Below are positions 47,371 to 55,117 of a DNA stretch of 64,000 bases, in pieces. Position 1 is the first letter of the stretch; the number at the start of each line of letters is the position of its first letter. Made by a program: the position numbers and the translations under genes. Location of the stretch: assembly GCF_013340285.1 (NCBI RefSeq), contig NZ_BLVO01000004.1:248001-312000 (forward strand), written 5' to 3'. The notes below the pieces were generated by a model. That model was not told the DNA's origin. It made no database searches and saw nothing but the letters and a program-made list of their open reading frames with translations. Source of the DNA: Desulfovibrio subterraneus. Its GTDB lineage: Bacteria > Desulfobacterota > Desulfovibrionia > Desulfovibrionales > Desulfovibrionaceae.

Positions 47371-48327
47371 ATGCAAGAAAATCAACGCTTCACATGGCCC
47401 CACAAGGACCTTTTGGATGTGTCCCAACTGACGGTGGAAGAGGCCAACCATCTGCTCGACACCGCCGAACAGTTCCACGAAATCAACCAGCGGCCCGTGA
47501 AGAAGGTGCCGACTCTCAAGGGCAAGAGCGTGGTGCTCTTCTTTGCCGAGGCCAGCACGCGCACCAAGACCTCATTCGATGTGGCGGGCAAGCGCCTTTC
47601 CGCAGACACCTTTGCCCTGACCAAGAGCGGGTCCAGCCTGACCAAGGGCGAAAGCCTCAAGGATACCGCGCTCACCCTGCAGGCCATGAATCCGGATGTC
47701 ATCGTCATCCGCCACTGGTCCAGCGGTGCTGCGCAGTACCTTGCCGAGCGGCTGGACTGCGCCATCGTCAACGCGGGCGACGGCTGGCATGCCCACCCCA
47801 CGCAGGCCCTGCTGGACGCCTTTTCCCTGCGCCAGCACTGGGGTCGCGACTTCAGCGGCAAGACCCTGCTCATTCTGGGCGACATTCTGCACAGCCGCGT
47901 GGCCCGCTCCAACGTCATTCTGCTGAACAAGCTGGGCGCCAAGGTGCGTGTGTGCGCGCCCCGCACCCTGCTGCCCGCAGGCGTGAACGACTGGCCTGTG
48001 ACCGTGTACACCAATCTTAATGAAGCCGTGCAGGGCGTGGATGCCGTGATGTGCCTGCGCCTGCAGCTGGAACGCCAGCAGGCGGGTCTGCTGCCCGACC
48101 TTTCCGAATACGCCACCACCTACTGCCTCACGGCCCGCCATCTTGCCATGGCCGCCCCGGGCGCGCTGGTGATGCACCCCGGCCCCATGAACCGCGGGCT
48201 GGAAATCGCCTCCGACATCGCCGACTGCGCAGAAAGCCTTGTGCTCACGCAGGTGGCCTCCGGCGTGGCCGTGCGCATGGCCATTCTCTTTCTTCACGCA
48301 ACCCGCAAAGACGGAGGCTCCAAATGA
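47371..48327 (+). CDS. pyrB: Aspartate carbamoyltransferase catalytic subunit
   Basis: A 318-residue enzyme forming carbamoyl-aspartate in pyrimidine synthesis. The carbamoyl-phosphate loop is [17 protein letters not shown] (about 53-69), with [14 protein letters not shown] (about 80-93), the [10 protein letters not shown] segment (about 133-142) and [10 protein letters not shown] near the end. The frame is open well upstream, but this ATG matches the family start. Its stop overlaps pyrC (ATGA). No pyrI is present. Confidence 0.96.
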   Translation: MQENQRFTWPHKDLLDVSQLTVEEANHLLDTAEQFHEINQRPVKKVPTLKGKSVVLFFAEASTRTKTSFDVAGKRLSADTFALTKSGSSLTKGESLKDTALTLQAMNPDVIVIRHWSSGAAQYLAERLDCAIVNAGDGWHAHPTQALLDAFSLRQHWGRDFSGKTLLILGDILHSRVARSNVILLNKLGAKVRVCAPRTLLPAGVNDWPVTVYTNLNEAVQGVDAVMCLRLQLERQQAGLLPDLSEYATTYCLTARHLAMAAPGALVMHPGPMNRGLEIASDIADCAESLVLTQVASGVAVRMAILFLHATRKDGGSK

Positions 48328-49586
48328 GCAGCATCCTGATCATACAAAACGCGCAGTATCTCGGTGAAACCGTCGATATCGTCGTGCGTGACGGCAAGAT
48401 TGAATCCGTCGGTCCCAAAGCAGACATTCCTGATGGCGCGGAAGTGTTCGATGCGGCCGGTCTGAAGGTCTTCCCCAGTTTCATAGACTGCCACGTGCAT
48501 CTGCGCGAGCCCGGTTTCGAATACAAGGAAGACATCAATTCCGGCCTGCGCTGCGCCGCGCACGGCGGTTTTGGCGCGGTCATGGCCATGGCCAACACCA
48601 GGCCCGTGAACGACACCGCATCCATCACCAGAACCATGCTCGCCAAGGCCAAGGCAACCTGGCCGCACGGCCCGCGCCTGTATCCCGTGGGTGCTGCCAC
48701 CGTCGGGCTGGACGGCAAGGAACTTGCCCCCATGGCGGAACTGGCCGCAGCCGGCTGCGCCGCCATTTCCAACGACGGCAAGCCCGTGGGCGGTGCCGAA
48801 ATGTTCCGTCGCTGCATGGAATACGCCCACACCTACGGGCTCATTGTCATTGACCACTGCGAAGACCCCTCCCTCGCCAAAGACACGCACATGAACGAAG
48901 GGGCCACCAGCGGCCGCATCGGCGTGAAGGGGCAGAGCGTGGTGGCGGAATCCATGCAGGCGGCACGCGACATCCTGCTTTCCGAATATCTCGACATTCC
49001 CGTGCACCTTGCGCACATCAGCTGCAAGCAGTCCGTGGAGCTTATCCGCTGGGCCAAAGAACGCGGGGTGCGCGTGACTGCGGAAACCTGCCCGCACTAC
49101 CTGCTCATCGACGATTCCGAACTGGAAAATTACTCCACCATGGCCAAGGTGAATCCACCACTGCGCACGCCTGCGGATGTGCAGGCCATGCGCGAGGCGC
49201 TGAAGGACGGCACCATAGACATTCTGGTAACCGACCACGCCCCGCACGCCGAGCATGAAAAGGAATGCACGCTGGATGAGGCCCCCAACGGCATCTCCGG
49301 CATGGATTCCGCCGTGGCGCTCACATGGACGCTGGTAACGGACGGACTTATCTCCGAAGCTGATTTCATCAAACGCTGGTGCCATGAGCCTGCACGCATT
49401 TTCAACCTGCCCATCAACGGCTTTGCAAAGGGCGACCCTGCAGACTTCTTCCTCTTCGACCCCGAAGAACACTGGGCGCTCACGCCGGAGGCCATGCAGT
49501 CCAAGGGCAAGAACACGCCCTTCCTCGGCCGCATGCTCAAAGGACGCGTTAAAGCCCACTGGATGGGCGGCGTGAAGATCGTGTAG
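48324..49586 (+). CDS. pyrC: Dihydroorotase, type I
   Basis: A 420-residue enzyme closing the pyrimidine ring precursor. The metal motif is [18 protein letters not shown] (about 57-74), followed by [26 protein letters not shown] and [14 protein letters not shown] carry further ligands. GGAGG precedes the ATG, which overlaps pyrB by 4 bases. Type I dihydroorotases often form a complex with the pyrB product, as known from Aquifex; the coupling here fits that. Confidence 0.96.
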   Translation: MSSILIIQNAQYLGETVDIVVRDGKIESVGPKADIPDGAEVFDAAGLKVFPSFIDCHVHLREPGFEYKEDINSGLRCAAHGGFGAVMAMANTRPVNDTASITRTMLAKAKATWPHGPRLYPVGAATVGLDGKELAPMAELAAAGCAAISNDGKPVGGAEMFRRCMEYAHTYGLIVIDHCEDPSLAKDTHMNEGATSGRIGVKGQSVVAESMQAARDILLSEYLDIPVHLAHISCKQSVELIRWAKERGVRVTAETCPHYLLIDDSELENYSTMAKVNPPLRTPADVQAMREALKDGTIDILVTDHAPHAEHEKECTLDEAPNGISGMDSAVALTWTLVTDGLISEADFIKRWCHEPARIFNLPINGFAKGDPADFFLFDPEEHWALTPEAMQSKGKNTPFLGRMLKGRVKAHWMGGVKIV

Positions 49587-49658
49587 CAACCGCGCACGGC
49601 ATGGCATTGCACGTTTCGCGACGGGCATTGCATCAGATAATTACGGATATCACAAAGG

Positions 49659-49679
49659 GCGGCACCATTAGGGTGCCGC
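49659..49679 (+). terminator. Possible terminator of the pyrBC operon
   Basis: GCGGCACC (49659-49666) pairs with GGTGCCGC (49672-49679) around ATTAG. The tail TCTGCTAT is only weakly T-rich. Confidence 0.5.
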
Positions 49680-49855
49680 TCTGCTATCCTGTACCACTAC
49701 GCTACCGGAACATCCTCGGTATCAGGGTGTCGCAAACAGAAGCAAAACAGCGTACACTGGGAAATCAAAGCGTAACTGCCTGTTCAAACAGCCATGATTC
49801 GCTTGACATTGTCCGCTTCCCCTGTGAAGCAGAAGCGGTATTGAACAGTACTTTC

Positions 49856-49879
49856 ATGCCCGCTGGCAGTAACGGGCAT
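49856..49879 (+). promoter_or_regulatory. Hairpin in the leader of the HD gene
   Basis: ATGCCCG (49856-49862) pairs with CGGGCAT (49873-49879), 9 bases before the strong ribosome-binding site AGGAGG. A leader structure; role unknown. Confidence 0.4.
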
Positions 49880-49897
49880 GCCATATCAGGAGGATGA

Positions 49898-51211
49898 ATG
49901 AGTCAGCCTTTCAAGGATGCCATCGGTATCTGCAAAACCATTATGCGTAACGGGTACGACGCCTACGTGGTGAACACCCTGCTGCAGAAGGAACTGCACA
50001 ACGAAGACCGCGAAGCGGAAATCGATATCGCCTGCGAGCCCACCGTTGAAGAACTTACGCGCCTCTTCCCCGGCCTGCAGTCTTCGCCCATTCAGGGCGC
50101 GCTTGGCCTGCTCAAGGAGGGCGGCATCACCTTCCACTTCTATCCGGCCGACACCGAAGACGCATCGCACCCCGAGGCGACACTTGCACGCATCACCCCG
50201 CGCCTGCTCAAGCGTCTGGAAGAAACCGGCTCGCTGCCCGCACACCTTGCCTGTCCGTACATTCCCCGCACCTACGAAACCTATGACGGCTTCGTCAGCT
50301 TTAACGTGGGCGAAATTCGTATGGAAGGCATTCCGGACGAAACCCTGCGCCGCAACTACCTGCTGGGCATCCGTGCCCTGCGTTTTGCCGCCAACTTTGA
50401 CCTGCCGCTGGAAAAGAATACATGGATGGCCATCGTAAAGGGCGCATCCCGCATTCTGGACTACGTGCCCGTGACCGAGATCATGGACGAATGGCGCAAG
50501 GTGGAAGCGGAAAACATGTGGAAGTTCGTGCAGCTTCTGTTCGAATCCATGATTTTGCACGGCCTGCTGCCCGAAATTGCAGCACTTTCCCGCGTTATTC
50601 AGATCAAGAACGAAGAAGGCGAACAGGAAACCGTGCTTGAGCACACCATCGGCGTGATGCACAAGTATCCGGAAGAGTTCACCTACGACTGGCTCGGCAC
50701 CTTTGCAGTGCTGTTCCACGATGTGGGCAAGCTCTACACTGCGGAACACGACGGCGAACGCTGGACCTTCTACCAGCATCACCGCGTGGGCGCGAAGGTA
50801 ACAAGAAAGCTCCTTTCCCGCCTTTCCATTCCCCAGCAGGATGTGGACCTCATCTGCCACCTTGTGCGGCAGCACCTGCGTTTCCACTCCATGCTGACGG
50901 AACGCGGTATCCGCCGCTTCAAGGCGCTGGATGAATACCCCCGCCTTATCGAGCTGGCCCGTGCAGACCTCAAGGCCCGCGGCGTTGCGCTTACCTCCTT
51001 CAATCACAATATGAAGTATCTGGAACGCGCAGACACCCCCGAGCAGATGACCGAACCGTATCTGAACGGTAACGACATCATGGAAGCCACCGGCCTCAAG
51101 CCCGGACCGCATGTTGGTATTATTCGTGACGCCCTGCTCAAGGCCCAGATCGCCGGTCAGGTGAACTCGGTTGAGGAAGCAGTGGAGTATGTGAAAGCGT
51201 ATAAGTTGTAG
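49898..51211 (+). CDS. HD-domain protein with degenerate tRNA-nucleotidyltransferase domain
   Basis: A 437-residue protein built like a CCA-adding enzyme or poly(A) polymerase followed by an HD domain. The head segment reads NGYDAYVVNTLLQKEL where the family has GGxVRDxLL, so the Arg-Asp pair is missing. The metal motif reads EIDIACEPTVEELTRLF where DxDxxT-x-x-x-E is expected, with Glu for the first Asp. The RNYLLGIRALRFAANFDL helix region (about 149-166) is intact, and the HD motif is LFHDVGKLYT (about 271-280). Nucleotide addition is therefore doubtful, while phosphohydrolase activity remains plausible. AGGAGG precedes the ATG. Confidence 0.83.
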   Translation: MSQPFKDAIGICKTIMRNGYDAYVVNTLLQKELHNEDREAEIDIACEPTVEELTRLFPGLQSSPIQGALGLLKEGGITFHFYPADTEDASHPEATLARITPRLLKRLEETGSLPAHLACPYIPRTYETYDGFVSFNVGEIRMEGIPDETLRRNYLLGIRALRFAANFDLPLEKNTWMAIVKGASRILDYVPVTEIMDEWRKVEAENMWKFVQLLFESMILHGLLPEIAALSRVIQIKNEEGEQETVLEHTIGVMHKYPEEFTYDWLGTFAVLFHDVGKLYTAEHDGERWTFYQHHRVGAKVTRKLLSRLSIPQQDVDLICHLVRQHLRFHSMLTERGIRRFKALDEYPRLIELARADLKARGVALTSFNHNMKYLERADTPEQMTEPYLNGNDIMEATGLKPGPHVGIIRDALLKAQIAGQVNSVEEAVEYVKAYKL

Positions 51212-51241
51212 ATTGCGGCTAGCGCCATAGAGAAGAAATAA

Positions 51242-51277
51242 AAATCCCCCCGGAAGCGAAAGCGTCCGGGGGGATTT
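51242..51277. terminator. Terminator after the HD gene
   Basis: A perfect 13-bp stem AAATCCCCCCGGA (51242-51254)/TCCGGGGGGATTT (51265-51277) with a 10-base loop, followed by GTGCTTGA. It separates the host-like HD gene from the A+T-rich gene. Confidence 0.85.
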
Positions 51278-51340
51278 GTGCTTGATATTCCAATATCCAA
51301 CCGAGTATATTACTAAACAAAGGAAACCGAGAGGAAAAAC

Positions 51341-52297
51341 ATGTCACGCCCTCCAGCTCTGACAGAGCAACAAAAAATACGCTTGAAAATCTTAAAAGCA
51401 CAACTATTTGATTCTTGCAGAAAAAAAGACAGAGATGGCGCAATATCTATACTAAACGACCTTAGAGGACTCTTATTAAACACAAACCATCACACAAAAT
51501 ACTATGAAATGCTCTTGGTATATTGTGAATTATTAATAAATACAGACAACTCAGACCAAGCGATAAAAATACTAAACAAAGTATCTACAAAGACATCGAG
51601 CAAAACCAGAATAAATCAAGAGTCTTTTATTTTAAAATCTATAGCGCATCTTCATCTTCACGAATATGAAGATTTCAATAAATGTATAAAAATCGTATTT
51701 GACTCAACTGCAATAAAGGATACCAAACGAAGAGAGGAATTCATTAAATTTATTGGTAAACGACTCGAGGAAGAATGTTTAATTATTTCACTAAAATCAG
51801 AACAATATCACAAAATAGATACAGACAAAATACTGTCTGAACTAGAAACAGTATTCCGCAAGAACTTAAGCGACGTCGACATACTGGCGGGAATTGGCAA
51901 GTCACTCCCTCCAAAAACAATAGATTTCATATCAAACATCAACAATTTAGCTAGAATGCAGTTAGTTGGCGCTGAAAAATTAATGCTTCCCCCACCCCCG
52001 CAAGAAAACGAAGAAAGAAAACTGGGAGAACGATTACTCAACTCAATATCTAGAAGAACTTGGTTAACACTTTGCGAAAAGAACAGTAAGTGTAAATACA
52101 TTATTGACACACTAGGCAACCCAGGAACAGCAATAAGCACAATAGCATACAACATTTTTTCGACAGCACCAATATTGGGTGCGCAAACCATAGCCTGCTT
52201 AACAGCTGTAATTTTAAAGCAAGGAATCGATAAATACTGTAAATCCTACAAACCACAATTACTCATGCAAGTGCGCTATTCGAAATCAACTCAATAG
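51341..52297 (+). CDS. A+T-rich orphan gene, 318-residue protein of unknown function
   Basis: The composition breaks sharply here: sample 60-base rows contain 27% and 35% G+C, against 58% in a nearby host gene. AGA, ATA and AAA codons are frequent. The protein begins MSRPPALTEQQKIRLKILKA. Residues 15-130 look like paired helices of TPR type (DRDGAISILNDLRGLLLN; SDQAIKILNKV). A short PPPPQ stretch lies near 225, and a hydrophobic segment is near 262-292 (TAISTIAYNIFSTAPILGAQ onward). GAGG precedes the ATG. No domain is recognised. It is most likely horizontally acquired. A UCU-anticodon tRNA-Arg, which reads AGA, is at 38304. Confidence 0.8.
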   Translation: MSRPPALTEQQKIRLKILKAQLFDSCRKKDRDGAISILNDLRGLLLNTNHHTKYYEMLLVYCELLINTDNSDQAIKILNKVSTKTSSKTRINQESFILKSIAHLHLHEYEDFNKCIKIVFDSTAIKDTKRREEFIKFIGKRLEEECLIISLKSEQYHKIDTDKILSELETVFRKNLSDVDILAGIGKSLPPKTIDFISNINNLARMQLVGAEKLMLPPPPQENEERKLGERLLNSISRRTWLTLCEKNSKCKYIIDTLGNPGTAISTIAYNIFSTAPILGAQTIACLTAVILKQGIDKYCKSYKPQLLMQVRYSKSTQ

Positions 52298-52318
52298 TCT
52301 AAAAAAAACACATCACCC

Positions 52319-53296
52319 ATGCCCATCCTCAACATAACCATCCCTGTCTTCAACCGGCCCGAGCTGACGCGGCGGACCATTGAGGCGGTGCGGAAAAACA
52401 CCAAACTCCCGCACACGCTTACTGCTGTGGACAACGGCAGCGAGCCGGAAACGCAGGACTTGTTGCGGGAGCTGAAGGAACACGGGCAGCTGGATTATCT
52501 GTTCCGGCTGGAGAAGAACTACGGGGTGGCAGTGGCGGCCAATGTGGGCTGGCGGCTCATTCAGGCCCCCATCTATATGAAGCTGGACAATGATGTGGTC
52601 ATCCACAACCCCAAGTGGCTGGATATCGTGCTCCTGCACATGAAAAAGGCTCCGCGCGATGCCGTGTGGGGCGCGGACCTGAACAATCAGATGCGGAACA
52701 AGTCGTTTGTTCCGAGGCCAAACGGGCTGATAGGCAGCACCATCGCGCATGTTTCCGGCGGGGCCATACTCATTCCCAAAGGCATTTCAGACATTGCCGG
52801 TTACTGGTGCGAAGACTACGGCCTCTATGGATGTGAAGACGGCGACTACGGCGAAAAACTGAAAAGCCTGAAGATCGACCAATACTATTTCGACCACACT
52901 CCCTTCATGGAGCACCTCGGCCACGACAGCGATTCCATGAAAAGCGATTTCGGACTGGATAAAAGCGCCACGCAGGACCAGTTCCGCAAGCTCTACACCA
53001 CCAATTTTCTCCTCTACGGCATGGGCTACAGAGCCCCCAACACGCCGCCGCAGTTCATCCCCGACAGCTTCGACGGCTACACACTCACCATGCAGAGCAA
53101 CACCCACTACAAACCCATATGGAGAAGCCTGCTCGAGTTCCACAACATCCGCATGAACCACATGTTCGACAAGGAACTCAACGCCCACTACCTGAACCTG
53201 CTCGTCACCGCGCAGAACAAACATTGGGTGCAGGCAGCCTTTGATGCGGAGCGGGCATACGAACGCATACGCAGGCAGATCGGACAGCCTGAATAG
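52319..53296 (+). CDS. Family 2 glycosyltransferase
   Basis: A 325-residue GT-A type protein. The N-terminus MPILNITIPVFNRPELTRRT and VDNGSEPET are typical, and the metal-binding DxD-type motif is MKLDNDVVIHN (about 81-91). A second acidic site, CEDGDYGEKLKSLKI, is near 176-190. The C-terminal part after 220 has no recognised domain. It probably adds sugars to a surface glycan or protein. The codon use is host-like, unlike the gene just upstream. No ribosome-binding site is obvious. Confidence 0.87.
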   Translation: MPILNITIPVFNRPELTRRTIEAVRKNTKLPHTLTAVDNGSEPETQDLLRELKEHGQLDYLFRLEKNYGVAVAANVGWRLIQAPIYMKLDNDVVIHNPKWLDIVLLHMKKAPRDAVWGADLNNQMRNKSFVPRPNGLIGSTIAHVSGGAILIPKGISDIAGYWCEDYGLYGCEDGDYGEKLKSLKIDQYYFDHTPFMEHLGHDSDSMKSDFGLDKSATQDQFRKLYTTNFLLYGMGYRAPNTPPQFIPDSFDGYTLTMQSNTHYKPIWRSLLEFHNIRMNHMFDKELNAHYLNLLVTAQNKHWVQAAFDAERAYERIRRQIGQPE

Positions 53297-53588
53297 CCCC
53301 CGCGGGACTGCACGCCATGCCCGCCAAGCGTGGTAGGTGCGATTGATGCGTCATGCCCGCCATAGCCGCCATGTGTGGCAGACGCGACAGGCACGACAGG
53401 CACGGCAAGTACGCCACGGTACGACAGACACGGCATAGACCATTTGTAAGAACCCTTCCGTCACGCCGCCGCATACAGGCATCCCCTGCGCACTTGCGCA
53501 ATCTCGCCTTTTCCCGTACCAATCCGGCACAGCGGGACCTACCCCCAACGTGTATATTCCTCGTCCCGCCAACTTTCCGGAGCATTGC
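53297..53588. other. Intergenic region with imperfect GACAGGCAC-type repeats
   Basis: About 290 bases upstream of rlmN. Between 53386 and 53440 several short imperfect units (GCGACAGGCAC, GACAGGCACGGC, GACAGACACGGC) follow one another. No gene or clear promoter was seen. Confidence 0.5.
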
Positions 53589-54653
53589 ATGGTCGATATT
53601 CTCAATCTTACCTTTTCCGAATTGGAAGCCTTTCTGGTAGAGCGCGGCGAAAAAGCCTTCCGCGCCAAACAGATATGGCAGTGGCTGTGGAACAAGTACA
53701 CGCGTGATTTCGACGCCATGACGAACGTTTCCAAGCCTACCCGCGCACTGCTCAAGGAGCAGGCTGCCATCATCTGGCCCGAAGTGGTGACCATGCAGAA
53801 AAGCAAGGACGGCACCACAAAGTTTCTGCTGCGCCTCACAGACGGCGCGCTGGTGGAAACCGTGCTCATTCCCGGTGCCAGCGGCAGGCTCACGCAGTGC
53901 CTTTCCTGTCAGGTGGGCTGCGCCATGGGCTGCACCTTCTGCTCCACCGGCACCATGGGCTTTGAACGCAACATGACCATGGCGGAAATTCTGGGTCAGG
54001 TGCTCGTTGCCCGCGAATATCTGCAGGACGATGCCGCCAACCCCATTCTGCGCAACCTCGTCTTCATGGGCATGGGCGAACCGCTCCTGAACATGAAGGA
54101 ACTGATGCGCAGCCTCGAAAGCCTGAACAGCGTGCTTGGCCTGCAGTTCTCCCCGCGCCGTATCACTGTTTCCACCTGCGGCATAGAAAAGGGCCTGATG
54201 GAACTCGGCGAAACCGGCCTTGCCTATCTGGCTGTGTCGCTGCACGCCCCCACGCAGGAACTGCGCAAGCAGATCATGCCCAAGGCCGCCAACTGGCATC
54301 TGGATGATCTGATCACCGCGCTGGAAAACTACCCGCTCAAAACCCGCGAGCGCATCACCTACGAATACCTGCTGCTCGGCGGTGTGAATGATACTGAGGA
54401 GCATGCCCGCCAGCTGGTAAAGCTGGTTTCCCGTACCAAGGGCAAGCTGAACCTCATCGTCTACAACCCCTCGGAAGGCGATCCCTACAAGGCCCCCACC
54501 GAAAAGGCCATTCTCGCCTTTGAACAGGTGCTGTGGTCCAAGAACATCACCGCCATCATCCGCAAATCCAAGGGCGCAGATATTAAAGCCGCCTGCGGCC
54601 AGCTGAAGGCATCGCAGCAGCTGGAATGCGGCAACGCAGAGGCGAAGTGCTAG
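53589..54653 (+). CDS. rlmN: Dual-specificity RNA methyltransferase RlmN
   Basis: A 354-residue radical SAM enzyme that methylates C2 of A2503 in 23S rRNA and A37 in some tRNAs. The cluster motif is CAMGCTFCSTGTMGFERNM (cysteines about 112-119). The reactive cysteines are in ITVSTCGIEKG and near the end (DIKAACGQL). VFMGMGEPLLN is typical. ATG at 53589 has CCGGAG upstream; the open frame to 53550 is not needed. Confidence 0.96.
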   Translation: MVDILNLTFSELEAFLVERGEKAFRAKQIWQWLWNKYTRDFDAMTNVSKPTRALLKEQAAIIWPEVVTMQKSKDGTTKFLLRLTDGALVETVLIPGASGRLTQCLSCQVGCAMGCTFCSTGTMGFERNMTMAEILGQVLVAREYLQDDAANPILRNLVFMGMGEPLLNMKELMRSLESLNSVLGLQFSPRRITVSTCGIEKGLMELGETGLAYLAVSLHAPTQELRKQIMPKAANWHLDDLITALENYPLKTRERITYEYLLLGGVNDTEEHARQLVKLVSRTKGKLNLIVYNPSEGDPYKAPTEKAILAFEQVLWSKNITAIIRKSKGADIKAACGQLKASQQLECGNAEAKC

Positions 54654-54682
54654 ATCATTGAGGGACTGAAAGATACTCAAAG

Positions 54683-54714
54683 CCCGGGAGATGGTGTCTC
54701 CCGGGTTTTTTTGT
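54683..54714 (+). terminator. Terminator of rlmN
   Basis: A perfect 9-bp stem CCCGGGAGA (54683-54691)/TCTCCCGGG (54697-54705) followed by TTTTTTT. Confidence 0.95.
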
Positions 54715-54719
54715 TTGGA

Positions 54720-55117
54720 GTAGTACGGGATTGATTGACGAGACAGAATATGAGTTCCCCATGTTTGCCCCCCTGAAACGCCTGTGCCGATTGGAAGCGC
54801 TTCGCTTCCACGGCAAGACAGAGTCACCAGTCGCCCCCAGCGGGGCGAGGCAGGGGGAGTCCAGAGGGGGCCTTGCTGAGGGGCGGCACGCCCCGGCTGA
54901 GGCCCCGCTCTGGTCCCGCGGGAGTTTTAGCCGTTGGCGAGTCTTCGAGCCTTACGGATAAAGACAGCAGAGCGGCGGCAACGGGCATAACAAGCCAGAA
55001 CTCCACGTAGTCGGCAAAAGGGCCCCCTCTTAAGATCAACATTTACATCCCCCCAACTTCCACCTACCATACGCGATTGATCGGGCCCGCGCCCCAACCC
55101 CAACCCCGAACATAATC
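54720..55117. other. Intergenic region upstream of polA
   Basis: About 400 bases without a supported gene. A hairpin GGAAGCG/CGCTTCC is at 54793-54809. The G+C-rich central part (54835-54930) can be read as proline- and glycine-rich peptides in several frames but resembles no protein. It may be a noncoding repeat shared with other loci, or gene debris. Confidence 0.45.

Larger units (their letters stand above)
49587..49897. other. Intergenic region upstream of the HD gene
   Basis: About 310 bases. It holds two hairpins (49659-49679 and 49856-49879) and the AGGAGG ribosome-binding site of the next gene. TTGACA at 49803-49808 lacks a good -10 partner. No coding frame was recognised. Confidence 0.45.

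Noticed and set aside
51341-52297. Orphan gene as a known toxin or defence effector
   Set aside because: No nuclease, Walker, TIR or other effector motif is visible, so no function was assigned.
53205-54827. 540-codon open frame on the minus strand across rlmN
   Set aside because: It is antisense to the clear rlmN gene, has no recognisable domain, and arises from the G+C-rich codon pattern.
54731-54961. 76-codon frame after the rlmN terminator
   Set aside because: Proline- and glycine-rich text without homology or ribosome-binding site; judged noncoding.
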